From Bacillota bacterium (GTDB taxonomy: Bacteria > Bacillota > Sulfobacillia > RBS10-35): a DNA stretch of 11,456 nucleotides. Position 1 is the stretch's first letter. Every line of letters begins with the position of its first letter. A program made the translations under genes and the position numbers. Below the pieces are notes generated by a model that searched no databases, was not told where the DNA came from, and worked only from the letters and a program-made list of their open reading frames with translations. Of the stretch, positions 1-9,538 are shown one piece after another. Location of the stretch: the NCBI GenBank assembly GCA_029960865.1, contig JASBVX010000022.1, positions 1-11,456 on the forward strand, read 5' to 3'.

Positions 1-1
1 G

Positions 2-283
2 AGCATCGAAGGGGAAGATGTCCTCATCGTGGAAGATATCATCGATACCGGCATGACCCTGCAGTACCTGCGGCAAAACATGCTGGCCCGCAACCCCAAG
101 AGCCTTAAAGTGGCGGTTCTTCTGGACAAGGCGGAAAGGCGGCGGGTGGACGTCCCCGTGGAGTATGTGGGTTTCACCATTCCCGATCGTTTCGTGGTGG
201 GTTATGGCCTCGATTACGCGGGTCAGTTCCGCAACCTCCCCTATGTGGCGACGGTGGAGTTGGAGGATGGGAGCCGTGACTAA
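2..283 (+). CDS. hpt: Hypoxanthine/guanine phosphoribosyltransferase, 3' part (5' end outside window)
   Basis: This enzyme joins hypoxanthine or guanine to PRPP to give IMP or GMP in cytoplasmic purine salvage. The window holds the last 93 codons and a TAA stop; the start lies upstream. Bacterial members are usually about 175-190 residues, so roughly half is missing. The visible part begins with the PRPP-binding loop ([15 protein letters not shown], about positions 17-61), whose adjacent acidic pair and DTG are the family signature. It continues through the LLDKAERRR segment, then the purine-binding and C-terminal segment [19 protein letters not shown], and ends near [11 protein letters not shown], all typical of bacterial HPRT. 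The next gene, a GMP synthase subunit, starts inside its last codons, so the two are probably co-transcribed and translationally coupled, and both supply GMP. The PRPP loop is shared by other phosphoribosyltransferases, but the VVGYGLDY...RNLPY end is specific to the hypoxanthine/guanine group. Confidence 0.94.
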   Translation, partial: SIEGEDVLIVEDIIDTGMTLQYLRQNMLARNPKSLKVAVLLDKAERRRVDVPVEYVGFTIPDRFVVGYGLDYAGQFRNLPYVATVELEDGSRD

Positions 284-1226
284 CGCCGAGGAACTGCTGG
301 CGGCCATGCAGGCCCAGGTGGGAGAGGGACAGGCTCTGGTGGCCCTCTCGGGCGGGGTGGATTCTTTTGTCGCGGCCACTTTGGCCCAGCGAGCCTTGGG
401 GGAAAGGCTCCATCCCGTCTTGGTGGATCACGGGCTCTTGCGGGAAGGCGAACGGGAAGAAGTGGAGGCGGCAGCTGCCCGGGTGGGGATGAACCTTCAC
501 ACGGTGGATGCCGCCTCCCGCTTCCTGGCGGCCCTGCGGGGGGTGACCGACCCGGAAGAGAAGAGGCGCCGGATCGGTCACCTTTTCATCGAGATCTTTG
601 AAGAGGCGGCGGGTAAACTGCAGGAAGCTTACGGGCCTATCGGTTTTCTCGTGCAGGGCACCATCCTCCCCGATGTCCGAGAAAGTCATCCCCAGGGGAA
701 CAGAGGGATGGTCAAGTCCCATCACAACGTGGGGGGGCTTCCCGAAGCCATGGCGCTGACGCTGGTGGAACCTTTGCGCCACTTGGACAAGCCACAGGTG
801 CGGGAGCTGGGTAGATCCCTGGGGGTTCCAGAAGCGATCATCACCCGACAGCCCTTCCCCGGCCCCGGTCTGGCGGTGCGGGTGGTGGGGGAAGTGACGG
901 AGGAAAGACTAGCCCGGGTACGGCGGGCCGATGCCATCGTCCGCCACGAAGTGGAAGGGGCGGGGTGGAAAGAGAAGCTCTGGCAGTACTTTGCCCTTTT
1001 GACAGGGGCCCCATCGGTGGGGTACCGGGAGGGACGGCGGGTGTGGGGAGAAGTGCTGGCGGTGCGGGCCGTGGTGGCCCAGCGGGCCGATGCGGCGCAG
1101 GTGGCCCCCTTTCCCCCAGACTTTCTCTTCTCCCTTGCGGAAAAGATCCTTTCCGAGGTGCCGGGTCTCAGCCGGGTGGTCTTCGACATCACGGGAAAGC
1201 CGCCAGCCACCATCGAATGGGAATAA
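267..1226 (+). CDS. guaA: Stand-alone GMP synthase, ATP-pyrophosphatase subunit (GuaAb-type)
   Basis: GMP synthase adenylates XMP and aminates it to GMP. This ORF (319 residues from ATG 267, or 316 from GTG 276) carries only the synthetase half. It has the PP-loop SGGVDS (residues 25-30 counting from GTG 276), [10 protein letters not shown], the [11 protein letters not shown] lid-type segment, [28 protein letters not shown], and a dimerisation domain ending in the family terminus KPPATIEWE. The N-terminal class-I glutamine amidotransferase domain of usual bacterial GuaA (about 510-525 residues in all) is absent, and hpt occupies the upstream DNA. This resembles the two-subunit archaeal arrangement. 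A separate glutaminase subunit elsewhere, or direct use of ammonia, must be inferred. The normal SVGVMGD-R-Y segment is altered here to [14 protein letters not shown]. Both starts overlap the end of hpt. ATG 267 has GGAG at 256-259, and GTG 276 has GGAGG at 262-266. The fold assignment is sure; the XMP substrate is likely but not proven. Confidence 0.88.
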   Translation: MGAVTNAEELLAAMQAQVGEGQALVALSGGVDSFVAATLAQRALGERLHPVLVDHGLLREGEREEVEAAAARVGMNLHTVDAASRFLAALRGVTDPEEKRRRIGHLFIEIFEEAAGKLQEAYGPIGFLVQGTILPDVRESHPQGNRGMVKSHHNVGGLPEAMALTLVEPLRHLDKPQVRELGRSLGVPEAIITRQPFPGPGLAVRVVGEVTEERLARVRRADAIVRHEVEGAGWKEKLWQYFALLTGAPSVGYREGRRVWGEVLAVRAVVAQRADAAQVAPFPPDFLFSLAEKILSEVPGLSRVVFDITGKPPATIEWE

Positions 1227-1258
1227 CGCATAGCGGACCTTGGGCAGGGCCATCCTAA

Positions 1259-1271
1259 GGGCCGGAGGCCC
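1259..1271 (+). promoter_or_regulatory. Hairpin overlapping the ribosome-binding site of the GerD-like gene
   Basis: GGGCC (1259-1263) and GGCCC (1267-1271) can pair around a 3-nt loop. The only good SD match for the downstream TTG start, GGAGG at 1264-1268, lies in the loop and 3' arm, 11 nt before the start at 1280. With a TTG start and long spacing, translation may be kept low. The pairing is seen; the effect on translation is inferred. A 5-bp stem can also arise by chance in GC-rich DNA. Confidence 0.4.
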
Positions 1272-1279
1272 AAGAACCC

Positions 1280-1765
1280 TTGTGGCGATGGCGGGCAGCA
1301 GGCGTAGGATGCCTTCTCCTCCTGGCGACGGGGTGTTACAGCAGCCCTCCGGCCCAGATGCCTGCATCCCGGGAAGAAGTCCGGACCGTTGTGCGGGAAG
1401 AGCTGAAGTCGGGGGAGGGCCGCACCGCCATCGATGATGCCGTGCGGCGCCAGGGGATTGCCCCGGAGATCCAGCGCACCCTCATGACGCCGGAGGGCCA
1501 AAGGCTCATCCTGGATCAGGTGAAAGAGCTTTTGCGATCTCCTGAATTCAAGGAGGCCCTGGCCAAGGAAATGGCTTCCCTCATGGGATCGCCCGATGTG
1601 AAGAAATCCCTTCAGGATGGGGTCAAAGAAGCGCTCATGTCCCTTTTGAGCGGCGGAGGGGGTGCCGCTTCGGGGGGAGAGGAAAGCAAAGGCGGGTCCG
1701 GCGGCGGAGGTGGATCCGGTGGTGGGGGAGGAAGCGGCGGGAGCGGAGGAAGCAGCGGGCCCTAA
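1280..1765 (+). CDS. GerD-like lipoprotein with a Gly/Ser-rich C-terminal tail
   Basis: This is a predicted lipoprotein of 161 residues. It has a short basic N-terminus (WRWR), a hydrophobic stretch at residues 8-17, and the lipobox-like LATGC with Cys19 as the expected lipidated residue. The middle (about 30-122) is helical and charged, with phrases such as VRTVVREELKSGEGRTAI, LMTPEGQRLILDQVKELL and SPEFKEALAKEMASLM. This pattern of repeated short segments resembles GerD, the spore inner-membrane lipoprotein that helps cluster nutrient germinant receptors in Bacillus; that role is family knowledge. Residues 124-161 are a low-complexity tail with 23 glycines in 38 positions, in GGGGGS-like units. 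I do not know this tail from GerD. The TTG at 1280 is chosen because it yields a complete signal peptide and has GGAGG at 1264-1268. The gene sits 53 nt after the GMP synthase gene and upstream of the kinase leader. GerD similarity is judged by eye; a generic helical lipoprotein is the alternative. Confidence 0.75.
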   Translation: MWRWRAAGVGCLLLLATGCYSSPPAQMPASREEVRTVVREELKSGEGRTAIDDAVRRQGIAPEIQRTLMTPEGQRLILDQVKELLRSPEFKEALAKEMASLMGSPDVKKSLQDGVKEALMSLLSGGGGAASGGEESKGGSGGGGGSGGGGGSGGSGGSSGP

Positions 1766-1778
1766 ATCCTTTTACGGT

Positions 1779-1792
1779 GGGACTTTCGTCCC
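1779..1792 (+). terminator. Weak terminator-like hairpin after the lipoprotein gene
   Basis: GGGAC (1779-1783) pairs with GTCCC (1788-1792) around a TTTC loop, and a moderately T-rich stretch (CTTTATT, 1795-1801) follows. It lies 13 nt past the lipoprotein stop codon, the expected place for an intrinsic terminator. The stem is only 5 bp and the T-run is broken, so termination would be partial at best. It could instead be the first hairpin of the structured leader. Confidence 0.4.
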
Positions 1793-1800
1793 GACTTTAT

Positions 1801-1807
1801 TGTCGAA
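1801..1807 (+). promoter_or_regulatory. Spo0A-box core (TGTCGAA) upstream of the kinase
   Basis: TGTCGAA matches the 7-bp core of the Spo0A binding site (0A box), the DNA target of the master regulator of sporulation in Bacillota. It lies 190 nt before the kinase start and 36 nt after the lipoprotein stop. A 7-mer can occur by chance, but it sits in the only real intergenic region here, between a germination-type lipoprotein and a sporulation-type kinase. I see no second copy of the box in the region. The match is seen; binding is inferred. Confidence 0.4.
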
Positions 1808-1861
1808 TCGGAAAAGAACTTTCCAAAACGGCAAGCATTAGGTCGTCTTGCGGGGATAAGA

Positions 1862-1926
1862 GGACCCTGGTCGTCTTTTTGGCCCGAGGCAAAAGGCCAT
1901 TTCGTCCTAACGAAAGGAAAGGGTCC
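1862..1926 (+). other. Candidate three-way-junction RNA structure
   Basis: Three nested inverted repeats are mutually compatible. An outer stem pairs GGACCCT (1862-1868) with AGGGTCC (1920-1926), 7 bp. Inside it, TGGCC (1880-1884) pairs with GGCCA (1895-1899) around a 10-nt loop. Immediately after, TTTCGT (1900-1905) pairs with ACGAAA (1910-1915) around CCTA. The two inner stems abut with no gap, so they could stack coaxially. I recognise no known riboswitch or RNA family in it. It ends 52 nt before the kinase ribosome-binding site, so it may act as a 5' leader element. Base pairing is read by eye without energy calculation. Confidence 0.4.
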
Positions 1927-1990
1927 ACAAGGAATCTGGCCGAATAAGGGGAACTTTCCCTAAGGTTATGTCGCCAACAAGGAGGCAGAA

Positions 1991-3446
1991 GTGGGAATGC
2001 CCAGACCGGCTCCCTCAAGACGGGTATCCACGGCCGTGGCCGGCAGTTTTCCGGTGCGGCGAGGGCTTCTCCTTTTCCTAGGACTCCTCACCGTTTTGGT
2101 CTTTGTCTGGACCGGACCGTCTCTCTTGGGCGGAGGCATCTTTTTGCTGCTCTTGGCCGGTTATGCCGGACTCGTGCCGGGCCTTTTCATCCTTCCGGTC
2201 CGGCTGCGGGATCGGGTGCCCGTGGAAGCCCTTTGCCGGCTGGGCCTTCTTTTGGGGGAGGGCGTCTGGGTGGCCACTCCCCGCAGGGGCAGGGCCTGGG
2301 TGGTGGCGACGGCGGGCAAGGTGCCTTTTGCGGCCGGGGAGGCCCTTCCGAAAGAAGCCCGGAAGGAAAGCCGGCTCCTCCGCTGGAAGGGGAGACCGGT
2401 GGGATGGTGGGGCGTCAGGGGGAGGAGCCGTCTCCCCTTCTCCACGAGTCTCAATTTGCGAAACGATCTGGAATTTCTTCTGGCGCAGACCTGTTTCTAC
2501 CGACAGGTATCCTCCCGGCCTCTGGCCAGGTTTCCTTCCTCCCTTCTGAGGACTCTCCCGTGTCCGGTGGTTTTTCTCGATGACAAGGACCGCCTGGTGG
2601 CTTTTACCGAAGAAGCTGCCGCCCGCTGTCCCGGGCTCAAGAAAGGGGCCCGGTGGGAAGAGGCGGCCGGTCTTTTGCCTGAGGGGATCAAGGCGGCGGC
2701 GCGGCCCTGGGGACGGGGTAGGGTCCTCTACCTCCAGCCGGAGATCTCCCTGGATAAGGAGCGCTATGCCGCTATGGGGCAGATGGCGGCCATGGCGGCC
2801 CATGAAATCCGCAACCCCCTGACGGCCATCCAGGGATTTTTGCAACTCCTGCAAAAAGACCTGGTCGCTCCCCACCACAAGGAATACCTGCGGATCGCTT
2901 TGGAGGAGATGGAACGGATTGCCCACCTGACCCAGGACATGCTCCTCATGGTTCGGCAACCTCAGGAGGAGGGACAAGCTCTTTTGGGGGAGGGGGTGCA
3001 GGCGGCCTGGGAGATCCTGCGGCCCTTGGCGGAGGCGGGAGGCCACCGGCTGCAGGTGGATATACCGGATCAGGCCATGTTCGTCCCCATGACGGAGCGT
3101 CACCTGCGCCAGGTCCTGTTGAATCTTTTTCGCAATGCCCTGGAAGCCATGCCTCGAGGGGGCCGGGTGCGGGTGCAGGGATGGTGTCGCCACGGGGAAA
3201 TGGGATTCACAGTGGAGGACGAAGGGGAAGGCATTCCTCCCGAGGACCTAGGTAAAGTCTTTTCGCCCCTTTACACCACCAAAAAGGGAGGGACAGGCCT
3301 GGGACTTCCCATCGTGGGGATCCTGGTGCAGATGTCGGGCGGAAGAATAGAGGTGGCTCCTTTGCCCCAAGGGGGCACCGCCTTCACGTTGAGCTGGTCC
3401 CTCCCCGCCGGGGCCGGCGGGGGCCCTGGGCGGTATAATCAAAGCT

Positions 3447-3472
<26 letters not shown>
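1991..3472 (+). CDS. Membrane-bound sensor histidine kinase, sporulation-kinase type
   Basis: This kinase (493 residues) should autophosphorylate on His271 and pass phosphate to a response regulator. Two membrane segments lie near the N-terminus (about 25-40 and 45-69) with almost no extracellular loop. They are followed by a divergent cytoplasmic region, part of which (about 190-225, PCPVVFLDDKDRLVAF) resembles the core of a PAS domain. The H-box AAHEIRNPLTAIQGFLQLL resembles those of KinA-E-type kinases feeding the Spo0A phosphorelay. The ATPase domain has an N-box (NLFRNALEAM, Asn382), G1 (DEGEGIP, Asp410), an F-box (FSPLYTTK) and G2 (GGTGLGL, about 433-439). GTG 1991 is chosen because AAGGAGG at 1979-1985 sits 5 nt upstream; ATG 1997 is the alternative. 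No response regulator is adjacent, so it is an orphan within this window. Its last 26 nt overlap pcrA in another frame, and the poorly conserved tail after about residue 470 is probably unstructured. Catalytic class is certain; a role in sporulation is inference. Confidence 0.92.
3403..3422 (+). other. Strong 8-bp GC hairpin at the kinase-pcrA junction
   Basis: CCCCGCCG (3403-3410) pairs perfectly with CGGCGGGG (3415-3422) around a GGGC tetraloop. It lies inside the 3' end of the kinase gene and 11 nt before the TATAAT element. No T-run follows, so it is not a classical intrinsic terminator. It could protect a processed 3' end or slow read-through into pcrA. It could also simply encode the Gly/Ala-rich kinase tail. 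Confidence 0.45.
3434..3439 (+). promoter_or_regulatory. Consensus -10 element (TATAAT) 7 nt before the pcrA ATG
   Basis: A perfect TATAAT stands in very GC-rich coding DNA and ends 7 nt before the pcrA start codon, so a transcript from it would begin at or next to the ATG. No SD sequence precedes the ATG (GGCGG only). No -35 match is found at a 16-18 nt spacer, where the DNA is all G and C, and there is no TG extension. pcrA therefore may be made from a leaderless mRNA, or be translated by coupling to the overlapping kinase. The element is seen; promoter activity is inferred. Confidence 0.5.
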
Positions 3473-7663
<4,191 letters not shown>

Positions 7664-7671
7664 GGGCGATC

Positions 7672-9195
7672 TTGCAAAACAAGCGGCGGCGAAGGAACAC
7701 GTGGCGAGGGGCCTTCCTGGGAGGGCTCCTTCTTTTGGTGGGCGTCGGATTGTATCTGGGGCTGACTTGGAGAACGGGAGAAGCCCAGGGAGCATCTCCG
7801 GCTCCAGGGGAGGGTGATCGGCTGGTGCTCCTCTGGCCCGGTCCTTGGCCCGATCTCGGCAGCTGGTACGGCGTGCGGTCCAGTTCCGGCCTTGGAGAAG
7901 CCCCTCTTTGGGGCGACTGGATCTATGGAAGCCTCCTGGATCCTGCGCCCGAGGGCTGGCAGCCGGGGCTGGCCCTCTCCATCACCAGGGATGGGGAAGG
8001 GCTCTACACCCTGGAGCTGGACCCCAAGGCCACCTGGTCCGACGGGACCCCTATGGCGCCGGAGGACATCGCCGCCGCCTTCCAAGGGGTGAAAGGGGAT
8101 CCCGAGAGCCCTTACCATGAAGCAGCCCAAGCCCTGGCGGAAGGGGGCATCACCTGGAAGGAAGAAGGGGGAACGACCTTTCTCACCTTAAAGCTCCAGG
8201 GACCTGAGGCGGGCCGCGCTCTCTTTGCCCTTCTGACCATGGGGATCGGGCCGGGCCCCCAGCGGTCGGGCCTGACCTCGGGAGCTTACAAGGCGGAGAA
8301 GACGGCCGCGGGGTGGAGCTTCACCCCGCGGGCGGAAGGTCTTCCGCCGGTGGAGGTCAAACCTCTCACGCCCCAGATGTCCATCCAGGATCTCGGAAAA
8401 GCTTTTCAGGCGGCACCCCTGGCCAGCCCAGGGGTTCCCAAAGGAGCCCGCCTGTGGATCAGGCCCCGACCGGCGATCGGTTACCTGGCCATGAACGTGA
8501 GGGTGCAGCCGGCCGGCACCACCCTCACCCTTCCCTTGAGAAAGGCGTTGGCGGCTTCCCTTCCCGGCGATCTATGGCAAGAGGGCGCCCCTTTTCTGCA
8601 GCCTGCCGTGTCTCCTTTGCCCCTGGGCCATTGGGCCGCCCCTGCCCTCAGGGAGGAGAAAGGGACCCAAGATCAAGATGCGGCCTCCCTCTTTGCGGAA
8701 GCAGGGTACCACCGCCGGGAGGATGGCCGGCTGGTGGACAAGGATGGGCGGGAGCTGGAGGTGCACCTGGCCTACCTGGAGGAAGATTCCTTCCAGAAAG
8801 ATCTAGCGCTAAAGGCCGCGGCTGCCCTGGAGAAGGAAGGGGTGCGCGTGGACCCCATGCCCATGGATGGGGAGACCTTTGCCCGTCAGGTCTTTTTGCG
8901 CAAATCCTTTTCCCTGGCCCTCCTCCCCTGGTCGTCGGAGGGGGAGAGCTCCCTGAGCCAGCTCCTCTGGCCCAAGAGCTCCTTCGCCTTGACCGGGGGG
9001 AAGGGAGAAAAGCTGGAGGCCCTGGGAGGGTGGGAAGGATGGGCAGCCGACCTACCTGCCCTGGTCCGCCTCTACGGGGAGGCCTGGCAGGAGGCCCAGG
9101 AGGAGGTCCTCCTCCTTCCCCTCTATCAGCCGGTGGAGGTGTGGGCCGCCGCTCCCGGGGTGGCTCTGGAGCCCTTGGGATTCCGGCGCCCTTGA
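7672..9195 (+). CDS. Membrane-anchored family-5 extracellular solute-binding protein (peptide/nickel type)
   Basis: This 507-residue protein resembles SBP_bac_5 proteins, which capture peptides, nickel or other solutes for ABC importers outside the membrane. A basic N-terminus (KRRRRNTWR) is followed by one hydrophobic segment (about 13-33). There is no lipobox cysteine, so it is probably held by an uncleaved anchor or released by signal peptidase. Family marks are TWSDGTPMAPEDIAAAF, GLTSGAYKAEK (usually GTGPY), LPLRKALAASLPGDLW, SLFAEAGYHRREDGRLVDKDGRELEVHLAY, and a C-terminal segment ending in EVLLLPLYQPVEVWAAAPGV. No permease or ATPase gene is near, so its transporter partner, if any, is elsewhere. 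It sits 8 nt after ligA and before gatC, the slot that holds the lipoprotein gene yerH in Bacillus. The TTG start has only weak SD matches (AAAGG at 7656-7660, GGGG at 7663-7666). The substrate cannot be read from the sequence. A non-transport role such as sensing is possible. Confidence 0.88.
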   Translation: MQNKRRRRNTWRGAFLGGLLLLVGVGLYLGLTWRTGEAQGASPAPGEGDRLVLLWPGPWPDLGSWYGVRSSSGLGEAPLWGDWIYGSLLDPAPEGWQPGLALSITRDGEGLYTLELDPKATWSDGTPMAPEDIAAAFQGVKGDPESPYHEAAQALAEGGITWKEEGGTTFLTLKLQGPEAGRALFALLTMGIGPGPQRSGLTSGAYKAEKTAAGWSFTPRAEGLPPVEVKPLTPQMSIQDLGKAFQAAPLASPGVPKGARLWIRPRPAIGYLAMNVRVQPAGTTLTLPLRKALAASLPGDLWQEGAPFLQPAVSPLPLGHWAAPALREEKGTQDQDAASLFAEAGYHRREDGRLVDKDGRELEVHLAYLEEDSFQKDLALKAAAALEKEGVRVDPMPMDGETFARQVFLRKSFSLALLPWSSEGESSLSQLLWPKSSFALTGGKGEKLEALGGWEGWAADLPALVRLYGEAWQEAQEEVLLLPLYQPVEVWAAAPGVALEPLGFRRP

Positions 9196-9201
9196 GAGAA
9201 T

Positions 9202-9210
9202 TGCTACACT
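9202..9210 (+). promoter_or_regulatory. Extended -10 promoter element (TGCTACACT) for gatCAB
   Basis: TG-C-TACACT fits the extended -10 form TGnTANNNT. It lies in the 22-nt gap after the solute-binding protein stop and ends 7 nt before the gatC ATG, the same distance as TATAAT before pcrA. Transcription would begin at about 9217. No good -35 is seen at 16-18 nt, but extended -10 promoters can act without one. The match is seen; activity is inferred. Confidence 0.5.
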
Positions 9211-9217
9211 ATCCGGT

Positions 9218-9538
9218 ATGAGGGAGGTAGGACCCCTGATCATTTCCCGGGAAATATTGCGACAGCTTTCGTCAACTGCGGCTCTGGAGCTGAAGCCGGA
9301 AGAGGAAACGAAGCTCCTGGACCAGCTCACAGGGATCCTGGAGGGGCTCCAAGTCCTGGAGGCGGTGGACGGTCGGGATGCACCTCCTATGCCCCCGGCA
9401 CCGGCGGCGGCCGTCTGGCGGCAGGGAGACCAGCCGGTTCCCTCCCTGGAGAGGGAGCAGGTTCTGAGCCAGGCCCCGCAAGAGCGGGCCGGCTACTTTG
9501 CCGTGCCCACCATGGTGGGGGAGGAGGACGAAGGATGA
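9218..9538 (+). CDS. gatC: Asp/Glu-tRNA amidotransferase subunit C
   Basis: GatC is the small subunit that wraps around GatA and GatB and stabilises the amidotransferase that converts Glu-tRNA(Gln) and Asp-tRNA(Asn) to the amide forms. At 106 residues it is slightly longer than the usual 90-100. It shows the N-terminal helical region (ISREILRQLSSTAALELKPEEETKLLDQL), the VLEAVDG segment, a Pro/Ala-rich linker (about 54-65), and the C-terminal AGYFAVPTMVGEE, which matches the family's GFFRVP end. No SD precedes ATG 9218, although AGGGAGGT lies just after it at 9221-9228. Family N-termini usually begin close to the ISRE segment, so initiation at CTG 9236 is an alternative. gatA starts on its stop codon (ATGA), so they are coupled. 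Identity is firm; the start is not. Confidence 0.93.
   Translation: MREVGPLIISREILRQLSSTAALELKPEEETKLLDQLTGILEGLQVLEAVDGRDAPPMPPAPAAAVWRQGDQPVPSLEREQVLSQAPQERAGYFAVPTMVGEEDEG
9221..9228 (+). promoter_or_regulatory. SD sequence located inside the annotated start of gatC
   Basis: AGGGAGGT is a strong SD match but lies directly after the ATG at 9218. The in-frame CTG at 9236 is 7 nt downstream of it, with ATC 9239 and ATT 9242 next. It could direct initiation at one of these rare start codons and give a GatC beginning at the conserved ISRE segment. It could also be only the codons Arg-Glu-Val. Confidence 0.35.

Larger units (their letters stand above)
1766..1990 (+). other. Non-coding, hairpin-rich region between the lipoprotein and the kinase
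   Basis: This 225-nt stretch has no credible reading frame and is visibly less GC-rich than the flanking genes. It contains a terminator-like hairpin (1779-1792), a Spo0A-box core (1801-1807), and short hairpins GGAAA/TTTCC (1810-1824) and GCAAG/CTTGC (1831-1851). It also contains a candidate three-way junction (1862-1926), a hairpin around 1947-1961, and the kinase ribosome-binding site (1979-1985). GAACTTTCC occurs at 1816-1824 and 1951-1959, and GGTCGTCTT at 1841-1849 and 1869-1877. TCGTC occurs four times (1786, 1843, 1871, 1902). I find no convincing sigma-A promoter. It is best read as the leader and regulatory region of the kinase; a separate small RNA is possible. Confidence 0.6.

Noticed and set aside
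1227..1279. Promoter or terminator between the GMP synthase gene and the lipoprotein gene
   Set aside because: The 53-nt gap shows only the short hairpin around the SD sequence. I see no -10/-35 pair and no T-run.
1939..1947. GCCGAATAA as a sigma-H -10 element for the kinase
   Set aside because: It fits RNNGAATWW, but the nearest -35-like AAAGGAAAG (1913-1921) is 17 nt away where 11-12 is expected, so no full promoter can be claimed.
1797..2018. 73-codon - strand frame covering the non-coding gap
   Set aside because: It has no recognisable domain, runs through the hairpins and into the kinase start, and the gap's base composition differs from coding DNA here.
2078..3193. 371-codon open frame on the - strand inside the histidine kinase
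   Set aside because: It is antisense to the conserved kinase domains, its composition is Pro/Arg/His-biased, and no motif is seen.
3403..3422. Intrinsic terminator at the end of the kinase gene
   Set aside because: The stem is strong, but no T-run follows and it lies inside the coding region.
9192..9197. TTGAGA as the -35 box of the gatC promoter
   Set aside because: It is only 7 nt upstream of the TACACT hexamer, far too close for a sigma-A promoter.
8313..9221. 302-codon + strand frame inside the solute-binding protein gene
   Set aside because: The correct frame contains clear SBP_bac_5 signatures across the same DNA. This one is Gly/Pro-rich and featureless.
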